A stretch of DNA of 5,154 bases, from NCBI GenBank assembly GCA_028698765.1, contig JAQVVW010000136.1, positions 1 to 5,154 of the forward strand. The letters are read 5' to 3'. The first letter of the stretch is position 1. Each line of letters begins with the position of its first letter. The stretch comes from Methanoculleus sp. (GTDB lineage: Archaea; Halobacteriota; Methanomicrobia; Methanomicrobiales; Methanoculleaceae). A program made the translations under genes and the position numbers. This document shows positions 1 through 5,154 of this stretch, piece after piece. The notes under the pieces are model-generated. The model was not told where the DNA came from. It worked only from the letters and a program-made list of their open reading frames with translations, and made no database searches.

Positions 1-403
1 AGTCCGCGATCTTCTTTCCGAGCAGGTAGGTGACCGGCACCATCGCCGCGCCCATCAGCGGCGGGACCCACGACGCCACCACCATGATCTCCGGCCGCGT
101 CGCTGCGCCGGTAAGGACGCAGAGCGTCGATATGATCTCGATGAAGAGCGGCCCCCAGTAGATGACGTCGCCGGTCGGGTAGAGCGTCATCGCATCGAAC
201 CAGGCGTAGCCGGGAAAGTTGGCAACGGTCTGTTCGACCTGGCGGATGTTGTACCAGGCGTCGTTTTCCAGGAGATTGACACCTTCGGCGGTCACCAGAC
301 CCTCCGAAGGGATACCCCGCGTCCAGAACGCGAGCAGGGTGAACAGGATGATAAAACCGATGATGATATATGGTTGGTACTTCTTGAGATCCATCTGAGC
401 CAT
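1..403 (-). CDS. aglB: Oligosaccharyltransferase AglB (STT3 family), N-terminal part, runs off the left edge
   Basis: This is the first 134 codons of a polytopic membrane protein, open to the window edge, that I recognise as the archaeal STT3/AglB oligosaccharyltransferase. That enzyme transfers a lipid-linked glycan to Asn in N-x-S/T sequons on the outer face of the membrane. The visible part has a short basic N-terminus, a first transmembrane helix (about residues 11-28), and an external loop. The loop holds NDAWYNIR (47-54), whose Asp48 corresponds to the conserved metal/acceptor-site aspartate of the family's first loop. It is followed by the STT3-typical LYPTGDVIYWGPL (74-86) and two further hydrophobic helices (about 84-99 and 107-128). 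The ATG at 403 is chosen because AAGGAG lies 6 bases upstream; the in-frame ATG at 394 has no such site. The second acidic motif and the WWDYG region fall outside the window. The gene follows sugar-synthesis and glycosyltransferase genes, which fits N-glycosylation. Family assignment is firm; the symbol follows family usage. Confidence 0.88.
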   Translation of the reverse strand, partial: MAQMDLKKYQPYIIIGFIILFTLLAFWTRGIPSEGLVTAEGVNLLENDAWYNIRQVEQTVANFPGYAWFDAMTLYPTGDVIYWGPLFIEIISTLCVLTGAATRPEIMVVASWVPPLMGAAMVPVTYLLGKKIAD

Positions 404-409
404 CGGACA

Positions 410-415
410 CTCCTT
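410..415 (-). promoter_or_regulatory. Ribosome binding site of aglB
   Basis: AAGGAG on the minus strand sits 6 bases before the ATG at 403 and is the best Shine-Dalgarno match in the window. It decides between the ATG codons at 403 and 394 in favour of the first. Confidence 0.75.
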
Positions 416-441
416 GTTACGAATCTGTTTCCCTTCGAACC

Positions 442-449
442 ATTAATAA
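442..449 (-). promoter_or_regulatory. Candidate archaeal TATA box for aglB
   Basis: TTATTAAT on the minus strand is the most AT-rich stretch in the 83-base gap before aglB, and the surrounding DNA is GC-rich. Archaeal transcription usually starts about 22-27 bases downstream of the box centre. That would be near 418-424, giving a leader of roughly 15-20 bases that still contains the AAGGAG site. The upstream CCAAGG only weakly resembles a BRE. This is inferred from position and composition alone. Confidence 0.45.
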
Positions 450-470
450 CCTTGGCGTATCCGCGGCGCC

Positions 471-480
471 GGAAAAAGAG
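471..480 (-). terminator. Possible T-tract terminator after the glycosyltransferase gene
   Basis: CTCTTTTTCC on the minus strand begins 7 bases after the glycosyltransferase stop codon. Archaeal RNA polymerase can terminate at oligo-T tracts without a hairpin. Five T residues make a weak signal, so partial read-through into aglB is likely. Confidence 0.3.
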
Positions 481-486
481 CGGATT

Positions 487-1629
487 TCAGCGTGTTCCCG
501 TCACCCGCTCGAAGATCCTCTCGAACGCCTCGGCCTTCTTCTTCCAGCTGTGCTCCTCGATCCCGGGGCGGGTACACTCCGGGGCGAGTGCCAGTTCGTC
601 GACCCTGTCGAGAAACTCAACTCTATCCCGGTAGACGGAGATATGGTCGCCGCCCATCCGGAGCATATCGGGGATAGGGGTCGAGAGGATCGGTTTTCCG
701 CATGCCGAGTACTCGAAGTACTTGTTCGGGAGGGCGATATCGACCCACTGGGGGGGAGAGAGCGGGATGAGGCAGAGGTCCATCGGCGCGATGTAGCCGG
801 GGAGGTCGCGGTAGTCGACGGCGCCGGTGAAGTGCACCCGGGCGGCGACCCCGAGCCGGGCGGCGAGTGCCTGCAGTTCGTCCAGATAGCCGGTGAAGAG
901 CGAACCGCCGACGATCAGGAGTTCGGCGTTCGGGTGCCGCTCGAGAACCTTCGGGAACGCCCGGATAACCTCGTCGAGGGAATACCACCGTTCGACCGCC
1001 CCGGCAAACCCGAGCACGAAGGCATCGGGGGCTATCCCGAGGGCGGAGCGCATCGCCTCCCCGTCCATCGGGCGGAAGAGGTCGGTGTCGACGCCGTTCG
1101 TGATTAGTTCGGCCTCGTAGCCGTACCCCCTGAGTTTCTCGACGAGGCCGGGGGAGACCGTCGTGACGACGTCGCTGTGGTCGAGGTTGTAGCGGGTGAT
1201 AGCGAGGACGCCTTCCCGGAGCAGCCACTTGACGGCGGGGTTTTTGTAGTAGGCGGCGGCGGAGTCGGGGAACCAGTCTTTGAGGTCGAAGACCACCGGG
1301 GCGCCGTACTTCTCTGCCGCCCGGACCATCGCCGTCCCCGCGAGGACGTGGGCGCCGACGACGACGTCGATCTCGTGGTCGCGGATGATCTCGCTGATGA
1401 CCCGGTAGTGGCAGGGTGCGTTCAGGGTGTAGTGGAGGAAGGGGCTCTCGACGGGAAACCGCGTTGCCTCGTGGACGTGAAGAAGGGTCTCGCGCTCCTT
1501 GCCCCGGCTGACATGGAAGTGCGGCACATGAACCTCGTGCCGGGTGGCGAGCACCTCGAATATGTTGTGGTGCCTCGAGGGGATCGGGTGGTGGATGTAG
1601 TCTTGTGTGGAGACGAGGAGGATCTTCAT
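487..1629 (-). CDS. Glycosyltransferase, GT-B fold, GT4-like
   Basis: This 380-residue protein is a complete cytoplasmic or membrane-associated glycosyltransferase with no transmembrane helix. The N-terminal Rossmann half starts with KILLVST (2-8) and includes VVFDLKDWFPDS (112-123) and the domain-closing SDVVTTVSPGLVEKL (152-166). The C-terminal donor-binding half starts around ITNGVDTDLFRP (176-187). It continues with LGFAGAVERWYSLDEVI (206-222), LLIVGG (237-242), VHFTGA (265-270) and ALPNKYFEYSACGKPILSTP (299-318). In the last motif Glu306 matches the second Glu of the GT4 E-x7-E signature. The first is replaced by Ile298, as happens in some divergent GT4 members. The start at 1629 is fixed because the first beta-strand begins at residue 2. 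The gene lies 23 bases after the aminotransferase gene with no clear Shine-Dalgarno site, so it is probably co-transcribed. By context it likely adds a sugar, perhaps the one made by the preceding genes, to a lipid-linked N-glycan. Donor and acceptor cannot be read from the sequence. Confidence 0.88.
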   Translation of the reverse strand: MKILLVSTQDYIHHPIPSRHHNIFEVLATRHEVHVPHFHVSRGKERETLLHVHEATRFPVESPFLHYTLNAPCHYRVISEIIRDHEIDVVVGAHVLAGTAMVRAAEKYGAPVVFDLKDWFPDSAAAYYKNPAVKWLLREGVLAITRYNLDHSDVVTTVSPGLVEKLRGYGYEAELITNGVDTDLFRPMDGEAMRSALGIAPDAFVLGFAGAVERWYSLDEVIRAFPKVLERHPNAELLIVGGSLFTGYLDELQALAARLGVAARVHFTGAVDYRDLPGYIAPMDLCLIPLSPPQWVDIALPNKYFEYSACGKPILSTPIPDMLRMGGDHISVYRDRVEFLDRVDELALAPECTRPGIEEHSWKKKAEAFERIFERVTGTR

Positions 1630-1652
1630 TGTTATCGTGGGTTATGAGGCTC

Positions 1653-2735
1653 TTAGAGTTCCCGCACCATATCGCAGATATACGCCAGTTCTTCGTCCGT
1701 CACCGACGGGTGAACGGGCAGGCTCACGACCGATGCCGCGAGTTCGTCCGATACCGGGCAGGAGGCGTGCGTGTTCTCATAGACCGGCTGCCGGTTGACG
1801 GGGATGGGGTAGTGGACGGCGGTCCCGATCCCCTTATCCGCGAGGGCGCCCATGAACGCATCCCGTGAGAGCGCGTAACCGTCGGGGACCTTCACGACGT
1901 ACTGGTGGTAGACGTGCCGGACGTCCGGCGCGACATAGGGCGTGACAAGCCCCGTCCCCGCGAGGTGGCGGTCGAGGTAGCGGGCGTTATGAATCCGGCG
2001 CCTGTTGAACCCCTCGAGCCGCCCGAGCTGCACGAGGCCGATCGCGGCGTCGATGTTCGTCATCCGGTAGTTGTAGCCGATGACCGAGTGAAGGTACTTC
2101 TTGCTCTGGCCGTGGTTGATGAGGAGCCGGACCTGCTCCGCGAGGGTGTCGTCGTCGGTCGTGACCATGCCCCCCTCGCTGGTGGTCATGTTCTTTGTGG
2201 GGTAGAACGAGAAGCAGCCGAGGTCGGCGAGACTCCCCGCCCGCTTCCCGTGGTATTCCGCGCCGTGCGCCTGGGCCGCGTCCTCGATGAGGATGAGGTT
2301 ATGGTCGTCGCAGACCTCGCGGACGGCAGCGACGTCAAACGGCTGCCCGAAGAGGTGGACGCCGATGACCGCCCGGGTCTCGGGCCGGATGAGGGCCGCG
2401 ACCGAGTCGGGGTCGATGTTGAACGTCTCCGGATCGACATCCGCAAAGAGCGGCGTCGCCCCGCACATCGAGACAGCGGATGCCGTCGCAAAGAACGTGA
2501 ACGCCGGGACGATCACCGAGTCCCCCGGCCCGACGCCGGCGGCGAGGAGAGCCGCATGGAGCGCCGCGGTGCCCGAGTTGACGCCGACGGCGTGGGCGGC
2601 ACCGCAGTAGTCCGCGAACCGCGACTCGAACTCCGTGACGACCGAGCCCTGGGCGAGCATCCCCGACCGCATCACATCGGCGACGGCCTCGATCTCCTCC
2701 TCGCCGACGAGCGGCCGGGCGACGGGGATCTTCAC
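1653..2735 (-). CDS. DegT/DnrJ/EryC1 PLP-dependent nucleotide-sugar aminotransferase (WbpE-like)
   Basis: This is a 360-residue fold-type I aminotransferase of the usual length for the family that aminates keto groups on nucleotide sugars, with glutamate as donor. With the GTG at 2735 as residue 1, the landmarks are: the PLP-phosphate loop NSGTAALHAAL (53-63); VPAFTFFATASA (76-87); the PLP-ring Asp152 in LIEDAAQAHGAEYHG (149-163); Ser176 and the Schiff-base lysine Lys181 in CFSFYPTKNMTTSEGG (174-189); GYNYRMTNIDAAIGLVQL (220-237); and VHYPIPVNRQPVY (307-319). I prefer GTG 2735 over GTG 2741. It gives a four-base GTGA overlap with the preceding stop, lies 8 bases after GAGG, and yields the family-typical opening MKIPVARPLVGEEE. 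The partner acetyltransferase directly upstream suggests the amine is then N-acetylated, as in the WbpE-WbpD route to UDP-2,3-diacetamido-glucuronate. Other 3- or 4-amino sugars are possible because substrate position is not readable here. Confidence 0.9.
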   Translation of the reverse strand: MKIPVARPLVGEEEIEAVADVMRSGMLAQGSVVTEFESRFADYCGAAHAVGVNSGTAALHAALLAAGVGPGDSVIVPAFTFFATASAVSMCGATPLFADVDPETFNIDPDSVAALIRPETRAVIGVHLFGQPFDVAAVREVCDDHNLILIEDAAQAHGAEYHGKRAGSLADLGCFSFYPTKNMTTSEGGMVTTDDDTLAEQVRLLINHGQSKKYLHSVIGYNYRMTNIDAAIGLVQLGRLEGFNRRRIHNARYLDRHLAGTGLVTPYVAPDVRHVYHQYVVKVPDGYALSRDAFMGALADKGIGTAVHYPIPVNRQPVYENTHASCPVSDELAASVVSLPVHPSVTDEELAYICDMVREL

Positions 2736-3331
2736 CGGCACCGCCTCGCTTCAGGGGGGAGCGGCCGGAACCGTGCCGGTGCTCCCACCGCGAGCATCCC
2801 GGGCGGGACATCCTTCGTCACCACCGCGCCCGCGGCGACGAACGCCCCCTCACCGACGGTGACGCCGGGGAGGATCGTTGCGTTCGCACCGATGACCGCG
2901 TCGTCCCCGATCACCGGCCCCCGGAGGGACTCGTGCGGGCCGGGCGGGTAGCGATCGTTCGTCAGCACGGTGTTCGGGCCGACGAAGACCCGGTCGCCGA
3001 TCCGGGCGCCGGTGGGAATGTAGACCAGGCTCTGGAGCCGGACATCGTCGCCGATCGTGCAGTCGCCCTCGATCACCGCCGCCGTCCCGATCGCGACGCG
3101 GTCGCTGATGGTGGTCTTCTCGCGGATCAGCACGTTATGGCCGGTCTGGAAGGCATCGCCGATCACGACGTCGCAGTAGATGATCGTGCCCGACCGGAGG
3201 ACGGCGTTCCTCCCGATGGTGGTGCCGGGGTAGTCGCTCTCTCCCATCCGGTCGCGGGAGGGAAACCCGAGGGTCACCGGCTCGAATATCGTCGCCCCCT
3301 CGCCGAGGGCGTTACGTCCGTACTCTATCAT
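2732..3331 (-). CDS. Left-handed beta-helix sugar N-acetyltransferase (WbpD-like)
   Basis: This 199-residue protein is built almost wholly of hexapeptide repeats (pattern [IV]-G-x-x-[AV]-x), the signature of trimeric left-handed beta-helix acyltransferases that use acetyl-CoA. Repeat runs are visible at about 37-61 (TTIGRNAVLRSGTIIY and on), 73-121, and 139-170. The repeats are interrupted by a loop with FQTGHNVLIREKT (61-73) and by VFVGPNTVLTNDRYPPG (115-131). The NDRYPP segment is typical of WbpD-type and related nucleotide-sugar N-acetyltransferases. The C-terminal VPPGMLAVGAPARF (175-188) is the usual closing motif. There is no N-terminal Rossmann domain as in PglD. The ATG at 3331 overlaps the glmS stop by four bases (ATGA), and the gene's own stop overlaps the aminotransferase start (GTGA), so the three are probably translationally coupled. 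Pairing with a DegT aminotransferase supports acetylation of a freshly made amino sugar. UDP-GlcNAc(3N)A is the best guess; FdtC/QdtC-like substrates are alternatives. Confidence 0.85.
   Translation of the reverse strand: MIEYGRNALGEGATIFEPVTLGFPSRDRMGESDYPGTTIGRNAVLRSGTIIYCDVVIGDAFQTGHNVLIREKTTISDRVAIGTAAVIEGDCTIGDDVRLQSLVYIPTGARIGDRVFVGPNTVLTNDRYPPGPHESLRGPVIGDDAVIGANATILPGVTVGEGAFVAAGAVVTKDVPPGMLAVGAPARFRPLPPEARRCR
2744..2747 (-). promoter_or_regulatory. Ribosome binding site deciding the aminotransferase start
   Basis: GAGG on the minus strand, inside the end of the acetyltransferase gene, lies 8 bases before GTG 2735 but only 2 bases before GTG 2741. The spacing favours 2735 as the true start. 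Confidence 0.55.
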
Positions 3332-5070
3332 TCAACCGTCACGCTCTTTGCCAGGTTCCGCGGTTTGTCGACGTCTCTTTGCAGCGCACAGGCGGTGTGA
3401 TAGGCGAGCAGCTGCAGGACGACCGACGCGGTCAGCACCTGCACCAGGTAGTGTGTGTTCGGAATGGGGATGAAGATGTCCACGATCTCGGCGAGTTCCG
3501 TATCCCCGGCAACCCCGAGGGCGATGACCGGGGCTCTCCTTGCCTTCATCTCCTTGATGTTCGACGCCATCACGCCGTAGGTCGGGCCCGGGGTGCAGAT
3601 GGCGACGACCGGTGTCTCCTCCGTGAGGAGGGCGAACGGCCCGTGCTTCAGTTCTCCCGCCGCATACCCTTCGGCGTGGACGTAACTGATCTCCTTCATC
3701 TTCAGGGCGCCTTCCATCGAGACCGGGTAGAACGGCCCTCTTCCCACGAAGAAGACGTGTTCGGCCTTCGCGCAGAGGGCGACCGCCTCGTGGATGTCCT
3801 GGAGGAGGACGTCACCGATGGCCAGGTGCGCGTGCGAGAGGGCATCGTCGAACGCCCCCTCACAGCGGAGGTTGACGATCTGCATCAGCGCCGCAAGCTG
3901 CGCCGTGTAGGACTTGGTCGCGGCGACGCCGATCTCGGGGCCGGCCCGCATCAAGAAGGTCTCGTCCGCAACCCGGGTGACCGTGCTCCCCTGCATATTG
4001 GTGATGGCGAGCGTCGGGCAGTTGCGGGCTTTCGCCATCTTCAGGGCGGCGATTGTATCCGCCGTCTCCCCCGACTGCGAGACCGCGATCACGAGGCCGT
4101 GGAGGGGCGGGGTGAAGTACTTGAACTCCGACCCCACCTCGACCCGCACCGGTATGCCGCAGAGCGGTTCGGCCAGGTACTTGAAGATCAGGGCGGTGTG
4201 GTAGGACGTCCCGCACGCGACCAGGGTGATCTCATCGGCTTCCCGGATCATCTCTCGCACGTGGTCGTCGATGCCTGCCCGGATCGTCTCATAGAAGGAC
4301 TGGGGCTGCTCGTAGATCTCCTTTAGCATGTAATGGGCGAACCCGCCCTTCCGGGTATCCTCGACGCACCAGTTGATCAGTTCGATCGGGCGCTCCACTG
4401 TCTGGCCGTCGTGGTAGATGGTGTAGCAGCCGCCGGGCGTGAGATCGGCGACGTCGCCGTCTTCGAGGAAGATCACGCGTTCGGTGTACTCGAGGAGCGG
4501 CGTCATATCCGAGGCGGCAAAGACTTCGGCATCCCCGACGCCGAGGACGAGCGGGCTCGCATCCCGTGCGGCGACGATTCTCTGGGTATTCTCTGCGATC
4601 ACGAGGACGGCGTATGAACCCCGGAGCAGGGGCAGGGTCGCGTTGACCGCCGCGAGGAGATCTCCGTCGTAATGCTCCTCGATGAGGTGGGCGATCACCT
4701 CGGTGTCGGTCTCCGACCGGAACGTATGGCCGCGCTCTTCAAGCTGCCGTTTCAGTTCGCCGTAGTTCTCGATGACCCCGTTATGCACCACGGCGATCCT
4801 TCCCAGGCAGTCGGTGTGCGGGTGGGCGTTGAGGTCGTTCGGCTCGCCGTGGGTGGCCCACCGGGTGTGCCCGATCCCGGTGGATCCGGCGAGATGGGCA
4901 GCTCCGGCCTCGCCGTCTGAGATGCGGCCGTTCTTCTTGTAGACCTCGACCGCACTCCCGACCGTCGCGAGCCCGAATGAGTCGTAGCCCCGGTACTCGA
5001 GCCGCTTCAACCCCTGGATCAGGATGGGCGTTGCCTCCCGTCTCCCGATATAGCCGACGATCCCGCACAT
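3328..5070 (-). CDS. glmS: Glutamine:fructose-6-phosphate aminotransferase (isomerizing)
   Basis: This 580-residue GlmS converts fructose-6-phosphate and glutamine to glucosamine-6-phosphate, the entry step to UDP-GlcNAc. The N-terminal glutaminase domain (about 1-220) begins MCGIVGYIG, so Cys2 becomes the N-terminal nucleophile after Met removal. It also has GHTRWATHGEPN (67-78), HNGVIENY (96-103) and SETDTEV (119-125). GFAHYMLKEIYEQP (243-256) links to two SIS domains. These carry ACGTSYHT (285-292), SQSGETADT (331-339), ATKSYTAQL (384-392), EGALKMKEISYVHAEGYAAG (453-472) and ELKHGPFALL (473-482). The C-tail DKPRNLAKSVTVE (568-580) ends exactly as in E. coli GlmS. The isomerase residues align at a constant offset of 28 with E. 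coli Glu481, Lys485, Glu488, His504 and Lys603, here Glu453, Lys457, Glu460, His476 and Lys575. The protein is therefore about 28 residues shorter but catalytically complete. The ATG directly follows the upstream TAG stop and has GGTGAT 4 bases before it. Confidence 0.97.
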   Translation of the reverse strand: MCGIVGYIGRREATPILIQGLKRLEYRGYDSFGLATVGSAVEVYKKNGRISDGEAGAAHLAGSTGIGHTRWATHGEPNDLNAHPHTDCLGRIAVVHNGVIENYGELKRQLEERGHTFRSETDTEVIAHLIEEHYDGDLLAAVNATLPLLRGSYAVLVIAENTQRIVAARDASPLVLGVGDAEVFAASDMTPLLEYTERVIFLEDGDVADLTPGGCYTIYHDGQTVERPIELINWCVEDTRKGGFAHYMLKEIYEQPQSFYETIRAGIDDHVREMIREADEITLVACGTSYHTALIFKYLAEPLCGIPVRVEVGSEFKYFTPPLHGLVIAVSQSGETADTIAALKMAKARNCPTLAITNMQGSTVTRVADETFLMRAGPEIGVAATKSYTAQLAALMQIVNLRCEGAFDDALSHAHLAIGDVLLQDIHEAVALCAKAEHVFFVGRGPFYPVSMEGALKMKEISYVHAEGYAAGELKHGPFALLTEETPVVAICTPGPTYGVMASNIKEMKARRAPVIALGVAGDTELAEIVDIFIPIPNTHYLVQVLTASVVLQLLAYHTACALQRDVDKPRNLAKSVTVE

Positions 5071-5154
5071 CTACATCACCCGCGTGCCGTCCTCGATGAG
5101 GCCGACCACCGTCTTCCGCTCACCGACGGTGACATTGTTACCCGCGATGCAGTT
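5071..5154 (-). CDS. C-terminal end of a hexapeptide-repeat protein, probably GlmU-like nucleotidylyltransferase/acetyltransferase (partial)
   Basis: An open frame enters from the right edge and ends at a TAG immediately before the glmS ATG, giving 27 residues. They start NCIAGNNVTVGERKTVVG and end with LIEDGTRVM. The I-A-G-N-N-V / V-G-E-R-K-T spacing is that of left-handed beta-helix hexapeptide repeats closing with a short tail. Archaeal bifunctional sugar-1-phosphate nucleotidylyltransferase/acetyltransferases (GlmU-like, for example the Sulfolobus ST0452 type) end in such a domain. They are natural partners of GlmS because they turn glucosamine-1-phosphate into UDP-GlcNAc. The reading frame and stop are clear. 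The product call rests on a short tail plus context, and another hexapeptide nucleotidyl- or acetyltransferase would fit equally well. Confidence 0.6.
   Translation of the reverse strand, partial: NCIAGNNVTVGERKTVVGLIEDGTRVM
5075..5080 (-). promoter_or_regulatory. Ribosome binding site of glmS
   Basis: GGTGAT on the minus strand, inside the last codons of the upstream gene, is complementary to the 3' tail of 16S rRNA and lies 4 bases before the ATG. The site overlaps coding sequence, which fits tight coupling of the two genes. Confidence 0.5.

Noticed and set aside
392..394. Alternative aglB start at ATG 394
   Set aside because: It has no Shine-Dalgarno match at proper spacing, whereas ATG 403 has AAGGAG 6 bases upstream.
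434..439. TTCGAA palindrome upstream of aglB as a possible operator
   Set aside because: It is a single six-base palindrome with no flanking symmetry or second copy, too short to call.
454..470. Possible hairpin GGCG...CGCC between the glycosyltransferase gene and aglB
   Set aside because: The stem is only four base pairs with a nine-base loop and no adjacent T-tract on the proper side, so it is expected by chance in GC-rich DNA.
623..1228. Second minus-strand frame of 201 codons inside the glycosyltransferase gene
   Set aside because: It is an out-of-frame shadow, rich in Arg and Pro, overlapping a frame with clear GT-B motifs.
550..1647. Plus-strand open frames at 550-1107 and 1177-1647
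   Set aside because: Both are antisense to the complete glycosyltransferase gene and are very rich in V, D, G, E and R without any motif; they are GC-driven artefacts.
1905..2951. Plus-strand open frame of 348 codons
   Set aside because: It lies antisense to the aminotransferase and acetyltransferase genes, is dominated by R, D, V, G and P as expected for the reverse frame of GC-rich genes, and has no recognisable domain.
3379..4326. Plus-strand open frame of 315 codons
   Set aside because: It is fully antisense to glmS, whose frame shows unmistakable catalytic motifs; the composition is that of a reverse-frame shadow.

Overview
The window looks like part of a methanogenic archaeon's chromosome, most likely Methanomicrobiales and perhaps Methanoculleus or a close relative. 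Three things point that way. The left edge carries the start of an AglB/STT3-type oligosaccharyltransferase. A TATA-like box sits at archaeal spacing in front of it. The DNA is GC-rich and tightly packed, with Shine-Dalgarno (SD) sites that match the archaeal 16S tail. The genus is my impression from the protein sequences and was not tested by any search.

Layout: all genes lie on the minus strand and read from right to left. In transcription order they are: (1) the last 27 codons of a hexapeptide-repeat protein, probably a GlmU-like sugar-1-phosphate nucleotidylyltransferase/acetyltransferase (5154-5071); (2) glmS, glutamine:fructose-6-phosphate aminotransferase (5070-3328); (3) a left-handed beta-helix sugar N-acetyltransferase (3331-2732); (4) a DegT/DnrJ/EryC1 PLP-dependent sugar aminotransferase (2735-1653); (5) a GT-B, GT4-like glycosyltransferase (1629-487); (6) after an 83-base gap, the first 134 codons of aglB (403-1), which runs off the left edge. 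The first four genes abut or overlap: TAG|ATG with no gap, then an ATGA overlap, then a GTGA overlap. A 23-base gap follows, then the glycosyltransferase. This is strong evidence for one operon. A T5 tract and a TATA-like element before aglB suggest it also has its own promoter.

How the genes fit together: GlmS makes glucosamine-6-phosphate, and the GlmU-like enzyme is expected to finish UDP-GlcNAc. The aminotransferase and acetyltransferase together are the pair that adds an acetamido group to a nucleotide-activated keto sugar. The Wbp-type route to UDP-2,3-diacetamido-glucuronate, known from methanococcal N-glycans, is the best guess. The glycosyltransferase would add a sugar to a dolichol-linked glycan. 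AglB would transfer the finished glycan to asparagines of secreted or S-layer proteins. The dehydrogenases and the phosphoglucosamine mutase that the pathway needs are not in the window.

I see no RNA gene, mobile element, CRISPR array or repeat family. The long plus-strand open frames are antisense shadows of the GC-rich genes. I found no sign of a previously undescribed system; this is a coherent but recognisable protein-glycosylation locus.
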